From: Rhizobiales bacterium 32-66-11
GTDB lineage: Bacteria > Pseudomonadota > Alphaproteobacteria > Rhizobiales > Xanthobacteraceae
Assembly (NCBI GenBank): GCA_002304505.1
Contig: NCEH01000072.1
Span: 1 to 39,698 of the forward strand
Direction: 5' to 3'
Length of the DNA stretch: 39,698 nt
How positions within the stretch are numbered: position 1 is the stretch's first letter; the number at the start of each line of letters is the position of its first letter. A program made the translations under genes and the position numbers. The notes under the pieces were generated by a model. That model did not search any database and was not told the DNA's origin. It worked only from the letters and a program-made list of their open reading frames with translations. This document shows positions 1 to 7,971 of this stretch, one piece after another.

Positions 1-749
1 CGGCGGGCTTCCACCTCGATCGCCTGGCCGATGAAGCGGATGGAATTGACGTTCTTGATCTCGCAACGGGTGCCGAGCGGCTCGCCGGGGCGACGCACAG
101 AGACGTTCACGTCGGCGCGCAGATTGCCCTTCTCCATGTCGCCGTCACAGGTGCCGAGATAGCGCAGGATGGAGCGCAGCTTGGTCACATAGGCGCGCGC
201 CTCCTCGGAGGAGCGCAGGTCCGGGCGGGAGACGATCTCCATCAGTGCCACGCCGGAACGGTTCAGGTCCACGAACGAGAGCGTGGGGGAGAGGTCGTGG
301 ATGGATTTTCCCGCGTCCTGTTCCAGGTGAAGCCGCTCGATGCCCACAGTGATGCTTTCGCCGTCAGGCAGATCGACGATCACCTCGCCCTCGCCGACGA
401 TGGGATATTTGAACTGGCTGATCTGATAGCCCTGGGGCAGATCGGGATAGAAATAATTCTTCCGGTCGAACACCGAGCGCAGATTGATCTGCGCTTTGAG
501 GCCGAGCCCGGTGCGCACCGCCTGGGCGACGCATTCCTTGTTGATCACCGGCAGCATGCCCGGCATCGCCGCGTCCACCAGCGACACATGGTCGTTGGGC
601 GGCCCGCCGAATTGTGTGGAGGCGCCGGAGAAGAGTTTGGCGTTGGAAGCCACCTGAGCATGCACTTCCATGCCGATCACCACCTCCCAATCGCCGGTGG
701 CTCCACGAATGAGCTTCTTGGCATCGGCGGGTCGAACGTGAGCGGTCAT
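1..749 (-). CDS. gatB: Asp-tRNA(Asn)/Glu-tRNA(Gln) amidotransferase subunit B (5' part)
   Basis: GatB is the tRNA-binding and kinase subunit of the GatCAB amidotransferase, which turns misacylated Glu-tRNA(Gln) or Asp-tRNA(Asn) into the correct aminoacyl-tRNA. Translating the minus strand from 749 gives about 249 residues with family hallmarks: [12 protein letters not shown] near the start, KLFSGAS, then [14 protein letters not shown] and the [15 protein letters not shown] block. The frame has no stop and leaves the window at base 1, so roughly the C-terminal half is missing. The ATG at 747-749 is preceded by GAAGGA seven bases upstream. Its partners gatC and gatA lie about 9 kb to the right instead of adjacent, with a C1-metabolism module in between. 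Confidence 0.97.
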   Translation of the reverse strand, partial: MTAHVRPADAKKLIRGATGDWEVVIGMEVHAQVASNAKLFSGASTQFGGPPNDHVSLVDAAMPGMLPVINKECVAQAVRTGLGLKAQINLRSVFDRKNYFYPDLPQGYQISQFKYPIVGEGEVIVDLPDGESITVGIERLHLEQDAGKSIHDLSPTLSFVDLNRSGVALMEIVSRPDLRSSEEARAYVTKLRSILRYLGTCDGDMEKGNLRADVNVSVRRPGEPLGTRCEIKNVNSIRFIGQAIEVEAR

Positions 750-955
750 CGCGGTCCTTCGCAACTGGCGCGGCATGTGCCGCAGGTGATGTGTGTCCCT
801 ACTCCCGCGACCTGCTCTCTGGCAACCTTGGGCGCATTGCGCAGCCCCTCTCCGAGCACCGGCAAACCGGGGGCGAAGGGCCGTCCCACGGCAGCCCCGG
901 CAAGGCGCGCGATCGCTTCGGTGAGCGCCGCCGCGCCCGCGTGCGACGTTTCCAC
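746..955 (-). CDS. Possible small ORF coupled to gatB (69 aa, unrecognised)
   Basis: This is a 69-codon minus-strand frame that starts with GTG at 955 just after a GGAGAGG stretch. Its stop overlaps the gatB start as ATGA (746-749). That overlap is typical of translationally coupled genes and is the main reason to list it. The protein is Ala/Gly/Arg-rich, ends with a TCGTC Cys pair, and shows no family I recognise. It could be a real leader or remnant gene, for instance the worn end of a gene that once filled the gatA-gatB gap, or a chance GC-rich frame. I favour neither strongly. Confidence 0.25.
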   Translation of the reverse strand: METSHAGAAALTEAIARLAGAAVGRPFAPGLPVLGEGLRNAPKVAREQVAGVGTHITCGTCRASCEGPR

Positions 956-1019
956 CCTCTCCGGCGCGTGCTAAGCCGCAGCCGGATTGCGAATGGTTCG
1001 AGCGCGCGAAGGGAAGAAT

Positions 1020-2057
1020 ATGCGTCTGGCGTCCGTCACTCTCGCACGCGATGAAGCGGACATCATCGAAGTCTTCGTCCGGCACAACCTGCATTTCGTC
1101 GACTGCATGTACATCGTCGACGACGGCAGCACGGACGCGACCCGCGCCATCCTGGATCTGCTCCAGGGCGAGGGCTTGCCCCTGGTGCGGATCGAGGATG
1201 GCGCGCACGCCGCCTACAACCAGGGCCGCCGCACCACCGGCCTCATGCACCGCGCCATGCGGGACGAGGCGTGGGATTTCATATTCGCCCTCGACGCCGA
1301 CGAGTTCATTGCCATCGCCGACCGTGCGACCCTGGAAGCGGAGCTGAACGCTCTGCCGGAGCCGCGCATCGGCGCCTTCTCCGTGACCAATTATTTTCCC
1401 CACGCGGATGACGATGCCACCGACCCGAACCCCCTGTCGCGCCTGACCCATGTGCTGGACCTGCCGCGCGGCAACGGCAAGGTGATCGTGCCCGGCGCGT
1501 TCGCCGGCCATCCCGAAACGCTGATCTCGGACGGCAACCACATCATCAGCCGCTGGCACGCCGAGCAGCCCGTGACGCTGCTCGCCACCGCTGACCTCGC
1601 CCATTTCCCGGTGCGGTCGGACGATCAATTGGTGGCGAAATGCATGGTCAGCTACATCCGCTGGCGCGCCCGGCCGGACTACAAGGCGTCCACCGCCTCG
1701 CACCATATCGAGGGCGCCCGCGCGCTGATGAAGGAGCCCGGGCTGCTGCTGGAACGGCCGGATCTGCTTCTGCTCGCCTATATTCCCCAGCTCGAGGGAC
1801 CGGTCGCGGTGCGGCCATTCGTCCAGCGCCGGGCGACGCCGCGCTATCTCGATCTCGCCCGCACCTATCCCTATCGGCGGGTGCTGGCGAGCCTCGATGC
1901 GCTGGTGGAAGGCGCGCGCGCCGGCACGGCGGAACTGAATGCCTTGCGGGTCCAAGTCACCAAGGCGCAGGCGCCGTTCCACCTCGCGCTCGCCGCCGCG
2001 CTTCGCAAGATGCGACGCTCCTTCCTCAAGCGCTGGCTGTCCTTGCGCACGAAGTGA
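1020..2057 (+). CDS. Glycosyltransferase family 2-like protein
   Basis: A 345-residue protein with a GT-A fold signature. It has a short N-terminal strand ([15 protein letters not shown]), the nucleotide-sugar motif DDGSTD at residues 34-39, and the metal-binding DADEF at 92-96. A later block, [13 protein letters not shown], is typical of the 'glycosyltransferase family 2_4' group often annotated as a hypothetical protein. A sugar-transfer role in polysaccharide or surface glycan synthesis is inferred from the fold, and the substrate cannot be read from sequence. I chose the ATG at 1020 because AAGGGAAG sits a few bases upstream; in-frame TTG (987) and ATG (993) lack this. It is a plus-strand neighbour of the flavoreductase-PAS gene, 122 bp downstream. 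There is no signal peptide or membrane segment, and the C-terminus is basic ([10 protein letters not shown]). Confidence 0.8.
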   Translation: MRLASVTLARDEADIIEVFVRHNLHFVDCMYIVDDGSTDATRAILDLLQGEGLPLVRIEDGAHAAYNQGRRTTGLMHRAMRDEAWDFIFALDADEFIAIADRATLEAELNALPEPRIGAFSVTNYFPHADDDATDPNPLSRLTHVLDLPRGNGKVIVPGAFAGHPETLISDGNHIISRWHAEQPVTLLATADLAHFPVRSDDQLVAKCMVSYIRWRARPDYKASTASHHIEGARALMKEPGLLLERPDLLLLAYIPQLEGPVAVRPFVQRRATPRYLDLARTYPYRRVLASLDALVEGARAGTAELNALRVQVTKAQAPFHLALAAALRKMRRSFLKRWLSLRTK

Positions 2058-2179
2058 CATTCCGCCTCGGCGGGCTCGCCAGCAGGGTGTCGGTGGCATA
2101 CATTAAACCAGAACAAGCAGACCGGGACGGCGAGAGCGGCCGAGCCCCGGCGCAGTCGGGTCAGGGAGACCGCAACGCC

Positions 2180-3490
2180 ATGCCAGAGACAGCAACCGGC
2201 GAGAGCTGGACCGGATGGCGCGACTTCATCATTGAAAGCCGCGTGCCGGAAAGCGAGATCATCACCTCCTTCGTGTTCCGCCCCGCGGACGGCAAGGGCG
2301 TGCCGCGCCACCAGGCGGGACAACATCTCACCTTGCTCATCGAGCCCGAGGATGGCCCGGCGCTGAAGCGAAATTACACGATTTCCGGCCATGCCAATGG
2401 GGCTACCTATCGCATCTCGGTCAAACGCGAGGCCCAGGGCGCGGCATCCCGGTGGCTGCACGATGCGGCGGATGCCGGAACACGGGTGAAGCTGATGCCG
2501 CCATCCGGCACCTTCGTCCTGCCGGAAGACCAGGAGCGCCCCGTGGTTCTGCTCTCGGGCGGGGTCGGCCTGACGCCGATGGTCTGCATGCTGGAGGCTC
2601 TGGCGGCCCAAGCGTCCGGCCCGTCGGCTCATTTCATCCACGGCACGCTGGACGGGACGACCCACGCCTTTTCAAGCCATGTGAAGCGCCTCGCCGCACA
2701 GCGGCCCGGCCTTGCGACGACGATCTTCTACGAGCGCCCGCGCGACGGCGATGTGGCCGGCCGCGATTTCGATCGCGCGGGCTTCATCGATCTCGACTGG
2801 CTGGCGGAGAACACCCCGCTGGCGCAGGCGGATTATTTCATCTGCGGCCCCTTGCCCTTCATGCGAAATTTCGTTCAAGGGCTGGCCGCGCGCGGTGTGC
2901 CGCACGAACGCATTCACTTCGAATTCTTCGGACCGATCGAAGAGCTGCTGGACCCGCAGACCCAAGCCTCGCCCGCCGCTACTTCTCCCGGTGCCAAGGT
3001 GGCCCCCATGACCCATGCCAAGCCGTTTTCTCCCGGCACCCTCACCGCCGATCACATCGCCGAAGCCCTCATCGACAGCAATGCCGACGCGGTGGTCGCG
3101 AGCGATCGGGAGGGCCTGATCGTGCTGTGGAATCCGGGTGCCGAGCGCATCTTCGGCTTTTCCGAGCAGGAAGCGCTGGGCCAATCCCTCGATATCATCA
3201 TTCCGGAACCGTTCCGCGCCCGCCATTGGGAGGGCTATCACCAGACGGCGGCGAGCGGTGTCAGCCGTTATGGCGCGGGCGACCTGCTCGCCGTTCCGGG
3301 TCTGCACAAGGACGGGCGGCGCTTCTCCATCGAATTCACCATCGTCTTGCTGAAGGACGCCGGCGGGCAGGTCGTGGGCATGGTTTCCACCATCCGCGAC
3401 GTCAACGCCCGGTTTGAGGAAACGAAGAAGCTGCGCAAGGAACTCGCCGCGCTGAAGGAAAGTGCCGAGTTAAACAAGCCGGCGGCCTGA
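2180..3490 (+). CDS. Flavohemoglobin-type FAD/NAD(P)H reductase fused to a C-terminal PAS domain
   Basis: A 436-residue soluble protein. Residues about 12-255 form a ferredoxin-NADP reductase-type module closest to the reductase half of flavohemoglobins: FAD motif RNYTIS (64-69), YRISVKRE, NAD(P)H motif GGVGLTPM (127-134) and CGPLPF (222-227). There is no globin domain in front and no 2Fe-2S ferredoxin domain behind. After an Ala/Pro-rich linker (about 258-288), residues 291-410 form a PAS sensor domain (VVASDREGLIVLWNPGAERIFGFS, then RHWEGYHQT and LHKDGRRFSIEFT), followed by a short charged helix. The expected chemistry is NAD(P)H oxidation through FAD; a redox or ligand-sensing role for the PAS is inference. 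The start at 2180 follows AGGGAGA; an upstream extension of the frame overlaps the glycosyltransferase gene and looks spurious. An internal ATG at 3008 has its own AAGGTGG site. Confidence 0.85.
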   Translation: MPETATGESWTGWRDFIIESRVPESEIITSFVFRPADGKGVPRHQAGQHLTLLIEPEDGPALKRNYTISGHANGATYRISVKREAQGAASRWLHDAADAGTRVKLMPPSGTFVLPEDQERPVVLLSGGVGLTPMVCMLEALAAQASGPSAHFIHGTLDGTTHAFSSHVKRLAAQRPGLATTIFYERPRDGDVAGRDFDRAGFIDLDWLAENTPLAQADYFICGPLPFMRNFVQGLAARGVPHERIHFEFFGPIEELLDPQTQASPAATSPGAKVAPMTHAKPFSPGTLTADHIAEALIDSNADAVVASDREGLIVLWNPGAERIFGFSEQEALGQSLDIIIPEPFRARHWEGYHQTAASGVSRYGAGDLLAVPGLHKDGRRFSIEFTIVLLKDAGGQVVGMVSTIRDVNARFEETKKLRKELAALKESAELNKPAA

Positions 3491-3498
3491 GCCGCCGG
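3479..3498. terminator. Bidirectional hairpin between the convergent reductase-PAS and fhcC genes
   Basis: Arms CCGGCGGC (3479-3486) and GCCGCCGG (3491-3498) form a perfect 8-bp GC stem with a four-base loop that contains the plus-strand stop codon. On the minus strand the stem is followed by CTTGTTTAA, a modest U-rich tail after fhcC; the plus-strand side lacks a U-run. The position between two convergent genes fits a shared terminator. Confidence 0.55.
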
Positions 3499-3499
3499 T

Positions 3500-4306
3500 T
3501 CAAGACAGCCAGAGCAATTCGCCCTGCCCGCCCGCGAGCCGGTCGCCCACATGGCGCCGCGCCCGGCCGGAAATGCCGCCCCCGAAGAGCTCCGCGAGAA
3601 GCGGGACGCGGCGGGCGAGGAGTTGCAGGGCGATGAGATCGTGCTCGCCCGCATCGCCGAATCCCGGGCCGAGCAAAAGCGGCTCGCGCGCCAGCAGCAG
3701 CGTGCCGCGCTTCATGCCGGCGCCAGCCTGAGGGCCGAGGGCTCCGGCGATGGCGATGGTGCCGGCGATCATGTCGCGCGCCGCATGCTCGGCCACGTCC
3801 CCGTGAACGAGCACCAGCCCGCCGCGCATGTTCGCGGCGGCCAGCGGCCCGGCATCGCCACGAATTTCAATCGTGCCGCCGGTCATGCCGACGCGCGCGC
3901 CGGGCAGAGGGCCCGCGAGCCGGGCGCCGGTTTGACCCCGCACCTCGATCCGCCCGCCCGACATGCAGCCTCCAAGGCCCTCGCCGGCATCGCCCTCGAT
4001 GGTGAGCAAGCCCCCGCTCATCTGCGCGCCGGCGCACACGCCAATGGGACCGGACACCATCATCTCGCCCGACGCCAAGCCCGCGCCCACGAAATCCATG
4101 CGCGGGTCGCCGCCGATCAGGAGCGCGCCGGCCGGGGCGGGCATGAGCGTAAACAACTCGCCGAGGGGCACCCGCGCGGTGCCATAGGGCAGAGACAGGT
4201 GCTCCACCTCGCTCCGGCTGAGCCCGGCGAGGGCGTGCGGCGTCAGCCCCGACAGGTCGAGACGTGCGGCAAGCGATGCCCGCAACCTGAGTTCATAGCC
4301 GCTCAC
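3500..4306 (-). CDS. fhcC: Formyltransferase/hydrolase complex subunit C
   Basis: A 268-residue protein homologous to subunit C of formylmethanofuran dehydrogenase. In bacterial methylotrophs it belongs to the four-subunit Fhc complex that hydrolyses formyl-H4MPT to formate through a methanofuran-like carrier. The middle of the protein (about 65-205) is a right-handed beta-helix of repeated turns of the type GGxIxIxGxAG, such as MSGGLLTIEGDAGEG, MTGGTIEIRGDAG and MRGGLVLVHGDVAE. The same fold occurs in the C-terminal domain of glutamate synthase. Its ATG overlaps the fhcD stop (ATGA at 4303-4306), so translation is probably coupled. It is the last gene of the operon. Confidence 0.95.
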   Translation of the reverse strand: MSGYELRLRASLAARLDLSGLTPHALAGLSRSEVEHLSLPYGTARVPLGELFTLMPAPAGALLIGGDPRMDFVGAGLASGEMMVSGPIGVCAGAQMSGGLLTIEGDAGEGLGGCMSGGRIEVRGQTGARLAGPLPGARVGMTGGTIEIRGDAGPLAAANMRGGLVLVHGDVAEHAARDMIAGTIAIAGALGPQAGAGMKRGTLLLAREPLLLGPGFGDAGEHDLIALQLLARRVPLLAELFGGGISGRARRHVGDRLAGGQGELLWLS

Positions 4307-5202
4307 GCCATCAGCTCCCGCAGCTTGAAATGGAACGGGCCGAGATTGCCGCCATAATTTCCCGCATCAATGGCGACGATGCCCGCCGCCGCACCGAGCG
4401 CACACACGGCGGATAGTCCGGCGCGCATGGAGGCGCCGACATCCGCGGCCGACAGCCCGTCGATGACGATTTCAAGCACGCTCTGAACATCGCCCGGCAA
4501 GGCGCTCTCGACGCTTGCGCGCAAGGTCGGGCAATAGGCGTCATTGGTGGAGGCGATCATGCCGGGATATTTGCCGCCGATCTTCGAGCCGGACCGCACC
4601 ACGCCGCCGGGAAACGGCAGGATCGCGCCCTTCACCCGCGCCATCGCGTCGACCGCCTGTTCGGCCGCGTTCAACGCCGCCGCACGTGAGCGCGCCAGGA
4701 TGAGAAAATTGCCGCCGCCGACCGAAGCCGTGCTGCTGCCCGTGATGTCATCGCACACAAACTCGCCTTCCATCACCGGGATGCGCCAGAACCGGCGGCC
4801 CTCGATGCTTTTGGCGATCTGGTGCCCATCACCGAAATAACGCAAAGCCCGGCCGAGCGGCACGCGCGGCCCCTCTTCGATGCCGGCATAGCAGGCGGAG
4901 GTGGGGGCGGTCAGCACGCATTGGCCGACCCGCGCCGGGACGATCTTCTTCAGATCCTTCAGCGACATGGCGAAGATGAGCACGGATATGCCCGGCCGCC
5001 CGTCGGGCGAGTCCTCCGGCGCGATTTCCCCCTCGATCCCCGCCTCGCAGCCACAGCCGATCACCGAAGTGGCGAAGCCCGTCAGCGACGCGGCGGCGGT
5101 GCGCGCCCAGCGTGGCGTGTCGGCGGTGATGACGAGCCGCGTGCCCGCCATGGGAAAGGCTTCGGCGAAGCTGTCGCGGATCTCGACCCCGTTCAGGTTC
5201 AC
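4303..5202 (-). CDS. fhcD: Formylmethanofuran--tetrahydromethanopterin formyltransferase
   Basis: A 299-residue soluble enzyme moving the formyl group between H4MPT and the methanofuran-type carrier within the Fhc complex. The sequence is collinear with the Ftr/FhcD family from NLNGVEIRDSFAEAF through TGFATSVIGCGCEAGIE, GQCVLTAPTSACYAG, RYFGDGHQ, GSSTASVGGGNF and GGKYPGMIAS to NYGGNLGPFHFKLRELMA. I chose GTG at 5202 because it begins right at the family's N-terminus and has GGAG eight bases upstream. A longer in-frame start at 5379 would add about 59 residues that are out-of-frame fhcA sequence. The upstream part of this gene is also read, in another frame, as the aberrant tail of fhcA. Confidence 0.95.
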   Translation of the reverse strand: MNLNGVEIRDSFAEAFPMAGTRLVITADTPRWARTAAASLTGFATSVIGCGCEAGIEGEIAPEDSPDGRPGISVLIFAMSLKDLKKIVPARVGQCVLTAPTSACYAGIEEGPRVPLGRALRYFGDGHQIAKSIEGRRFWRIPVMEGEFVCDDITGSSTASVGGGNFLILARSRAAALNAAEQAVDAMARVKGAILPFPGGVVRSGSKIGGKYPGMIASTNDAYCPTLRASVESALPGDVQSVLEIVIDGLSAADVGASMRAGLSAVCALGAAAGIVAIDAGNYGGNLGPFHFKLRELMA

Positions 5203-6634
5203 GGCGCGCACTCCACGATAACATGGCCTCGCGATCCGCCATGTCCGCATAGAGCACCACGTCGCCGATGGCGCCGGGCGCGAGATGGCCGCGATCCTTG
5301 AGGCCCAGCGTGCGCGCCGGCGCGGCGCGGGTGACGATGGCGATCTCCTCCAGCGTGTATTCGCGCTTGAGCTCGACAAGATTGGTGTGCGCCCGTGCCG
5401 CCTTGTGCAGCCGCGCCAGTTGCTCGGCGCGGAAATCGCGGTCCATCAGCAGGCGGATCAGGTGGGGATAGGAGGTGAACGGCCCGCCGTTCGGATGATC
5501 GGTGGTAAGAAACACCCGCCATGGGTCCTCGATCAGGAGGAACAATTCCAGGCCGATGGCCCATTGCAGGGCATTGACGAAGGATGTGTCGCGATAGGCG
5601 AACGGCACCACCCCGCAGGCGGCATCGCACTCGATGTCCATGCCGACCCATTTGTTCGGGCTGGCGATGGAATGATTGCGATATTGCGCCATCAGGTCGG
5701 CGGAAGCCGTCACCGTCTGGCCGAACATGATCTGCCCCACGTCCACGCTGATATGGGGATTTGCGTTCACCGCCGCCGCGATTTCCGCCGCGCCGGACGA
5801 GAAGCGCCGGTCGCCTTCCGTGCCATAGGCGTGGAACTGCACATGGGTGAGATGCAGGGGAAAACCCTCGGTCGCGCCGATGGTGGAGAGCGTCGTCGCC
5901 ACATTGCCCGGAACGCCGAGATTGCAGCCGTGCAGATGGATGGGATGGGGGATTCCCAGCTCCGTCACCGCGCGCTGCAAGCTCTGCAGCACCCGGCGCG
6001 GGGTGAGCGCGTAATGCGGTCCGGCCTCGTCCAGGTCGAGGCTGCGGGCATTGAACTTGAAGGCGGAAATCCCGCCGGGATTGACGATCTTGATGGCGCA
6101 GGTCTGGGTCGCCGAAAGCATCCAGGCGACATAATCGTTGATGGCGGTCTGGCTCTCGCCCTGCGCGATCAGGCGCAGCAGGAAATCATCATTGCCGAGC
6201 ACCAGGAAGCCGCCGGTGTCGATGTTGGGAATATCGGCCATTTCCAGATGCGCATGGCGCGCATTGGCGCCCACCATGGCCGGCTCGAACACGGCGGTGT
6301 AACCCATCTGGGAATAGCGGCAGCCAGTGACATGGGTGGTCGGCGCCGCGTTTCCGCCGCCGCAGCCGCAGAAGGCGCCGAACGGCTCGGGATGGGCGCG
6401 CCGATCCTCTCCCATGAGCAGGCGCGCGAGGTTCACCTTGCCGCCGGCAATATGGCTGTGCAGATCGATGCCGCCCGCCATCACGATGCAACCGGCGGCA
6501 TCGTGGGTCTCGTCCGCGCGCAGGGCGGGATCGTCGGCGACGATGCGGCCGTCCTCGATCAGGACGTTGCCCAGCAGGTCCACCATGCCGGAGGCGGGAT
6601 CGAAGATCCGCCCGTTCGTGATGCGCACCCTCAT
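4829..6634 (-). CDS. fhcA: Formyltransferase/hydrolase complex subunit A, C-terminus lost and replaced by out-of-frame fhcD sequence
   Basis: Subunit A is an amidohydrolase-fold formylmethanofuran hydrolase that releases formate. The start ATG (6634, GGGAGG five bases upstream, ATGA overlap with the fhcB stop) opens MRVRITNGRIFDPASG. Metal-site motifs follow: GIDLHSH (His59, His61), IKIVNPGG, HLHGCNLG, HLTHVQFHAYGTEG and TTDHPNGGPF. The protein is normal up to ADREAM (Met471, base 5224). It should then continue with the terminal beta-sandwich (family members as I recall them run some 70-80 residues further). Instead only about 20 bases remain before the fhcD start, and the frame runs on through fhcD out of phase for about 130 codons to a stop at 4829. 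A neighbouring frame ends at 5199 in a GTGA overlap with the fhcD start, the layout expected of the original gene. Read literally it is a 601-residue chimera; a deletion or assembly loss at about 5203-5224 is more likely. Confidence 0.85.
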   Translation of the reverse strand: MRVRITNGRIFDPASGMVDLLGNVLIEDGRIVADDPALRADETHDAAGCIVMAGGIDLHSHIAGGKVNLARLLMGEDRRAHPEPFGAFCGCGGGNAAPTTHVTGCRYSQMGYTAVFEPAMVGANARHAHLEMADIPNIDTGGFLVLGNDDFLLRLIAQGESQTAINDYVAWMLSATQTCAIKIVNPGGISAFKFNARSLDLDEAGPHYALTPRRVLQSLQRAVTELGIPHPIHLHGCNLGVPGNVATTLSTIGATEGFPLHLTHVQFHAYGTEGDRRFSSGAAEIAAAVNANPHISVDVGQIMFGQTVTASADLMAQYRNHSIASPNKWVGMDIECDAACGVVPFAYRDTSFVNALQWAIGLELFLLIEDPWRVFLTTDHPNGGPFTSYPHLIRLLMDRDFRAEQLARLHKAARAHTNLVELKREYTLEEIAIVTRAAPARTLGLKDRGHLAPGAIGDVVLYADMADREAMLSWSARREPERGRDPRQLRRSLSHGGHAARHHRRHATLGAHRRRVADGLRHFGDRLWLRGGDRGGNRAGGLARRAAGHIRAHLRHVAEGSEEDRPGAGRPMRADRPHLRLLCRHRRGAARAARPGFALFR

Positions 6635-7971
6635 GGCGCCCTCCCCGCTTGCAGGATCGCGGCGGCCGCCTGGGCGACGCTCGCCAGCCCGGCTTCGCGC
6701 AGTTTCACGAGCGGCAGGCACACCACGCTGTCCATGCGGAACACTTGGCCCGCATGGTCGATGCCCGGCGTGCCCACGGGAATGAAAACATCCGGCTCGC
6801 GGGGAAATTCGGTATGGGGATGGGCCAGCGCGATCAACGGGCCGGACGAAAAGGCCGGCGGCGCATCGGGACGAAAGGCGCTCACATGCAGCAGCAGGTC
6901 GGCATCGCGCACCGCCCGGCTGGTGGCATAAAGGCCCGGCGCGTGGCTGGCTTCGCCGTGCGCCACGAGCGTGCGCAGCGGATAGCCGAACCGCCAGAGC
7001 GCCATCTGGTGCGCGCCGATGAGATTGTCGCGCCCGCCCAAGGGAAAGACCGCCGCGCGCGTGGTCTCGTTCAGCTTCGCAACCATGGCGGCGGCATGGC
7101 CGACGATGCGCTCGCCCTCGGCGGGATCGAGCGCGCCGGCATTCCAGGTGAAAACGGCATAGCGGGCGGCCCTGAGCGCGCCCGCCAGCTCGGCGAGCGC
7201 CGCGCCCAGCGCGCCGTCGAAAGCGCCGCCTAGGGTCTTCACGGAGCGCCCGTCCACGAATGCGTTGAGGCCCGCCATGGCGTCGGCAAGCAGGGCGGGC
7301 GGCACGGGGCTGTGCGTTACGTCGTGGCCGGCAAGGGCCGCGCGTGCGGCCGGTCCCGCGAGATCGCCGAGGAACACCACGCGGCGGGGGTGCGCGCGGT
7401 TCGTGAACAGCGGTGCCTCGTCGGATTCTTGCGGATCGCCCGAGGCCGCCGGCAGGGCGCGTTCGAAGAAGCGGGCGAAGTCGGGCGTCGGGTCCGCGCC
7501 CACCACCACCAGCAGGTCGCAGCGATTGCGGACCTCCGCCAGCGTGGTGGCGATCCAGCCGCGCCGCTGGAGCGTGTCCAAATTGCGAAACAGCCCGCTG
7601 GACGCGGCATGATCGAAACTGGCGCCGAACCGCATGGCGAGATCGAACACCCCGCGCAGCCCGTCCACGTCCGCGCCGAGCCCGGAGAAAACCGCGGACC
7701 GGCTTGCGGCAAGCAGCGAGCCGGCGCGCGCGGCTGCCTCCTCCAGCGAGGTTTCCCGTCCCGCCACGCGCGGAAGGGGCGGCGCACCGTCGGAGCGCTC
7801 AAGCAGCGCGGCCGCCTGCGGGCACGCAATGCGCGGGCGTACGGCACGTCCCTGCACCTGCACCTCCAGGTCGTCACACCCGAGGCCACAGAAGCCGCAC
7901 ACCAACTCCGTTACGATACGGGATGTTGCGCCGGGGGACGTCGCAACGGGGGGCATGGCGGGGTCAATCAT
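6631..7971 (-). CDS. fhcB: Formyltransferase/hydrolase complex subunit B
   Basis: A 446-residue homologue of formylmethanofuran dehydrogenase subunit B, a molybdopterin-oxidoreductase-like fold. In bacterial Fhc it serves as a scaffold and is thought to lack the Mo/W redox centre. Near the N-terminus lies VCGFCGLGCDD, giving Cys25, Cys28 and Cys32, with Cys50 (IACPQ) further on. This is a complete C-x2-C-x3-C-xn-C set like a 4Fe-4S site. The segment where archaeal subunits carry the metal-ligand Cys (an 'asvCHG'-type stretch) reads DHAASSGLF here, so that Cys is absent. The later blocks DLLVVVGADPTPDF, FTWNAGALDP and GRDNLIGAHQMALWRFG fit the family. The ATG at 7971 overlaps the pcd-like stop by 8 bases; no clear ribosome-binding site is seen, so coupling is likely. 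ATG at 7956 is an alternative start. Confidence 0.92.
   Translation of the reverse strand: MIDPAMPPVATSPGATSRIVTELVCGFCGLGCDDLEVQVQGRAVRPRIACPQAAALLERSDGAPPLPRVAGRETSLEEAAARAGSLLAASRSAVFSGLGADVDGLRGVFDLAMRFGASFDHAASSGLFRNLDTLQRRGWIATTLAEVRNRCDLLVVVGADPTPDFARFFERALPAASGDPQESDEAPLFTNRAHPRRVVFLGDLAGPAARAALAGHDVTHSPVPPALLADAMAGLNAFVDGRSVKTLGGAFDGALGAALAELAGALRAARYAVFTWNAGALDPAEGERIVGHAAAMVAKLNETTRAAVFPLGGRDNLIGAHQMALWRFGYPLRTLVAHGEASHAPGLYATSRAVRDADLLLHVSAFRPDAPPAFSSGPLIALAHPHTEFPREPDVFIPVGTPGIDHAGQVFRMDSVVCLPLVKLREAGLASVAQAAAAILQAGRAP

Noticed and set aside
5285..6931. Long plus-strand open frame (548 codons) opposite fhcA and fhcB
   Set aside because: The opposite strand encodes recognisable FhcA and FhcB over the whole length. 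The antisense protein is rich in His, Arg, Gly and Ala with no domain, as expected for a GC-rich shadow frame.
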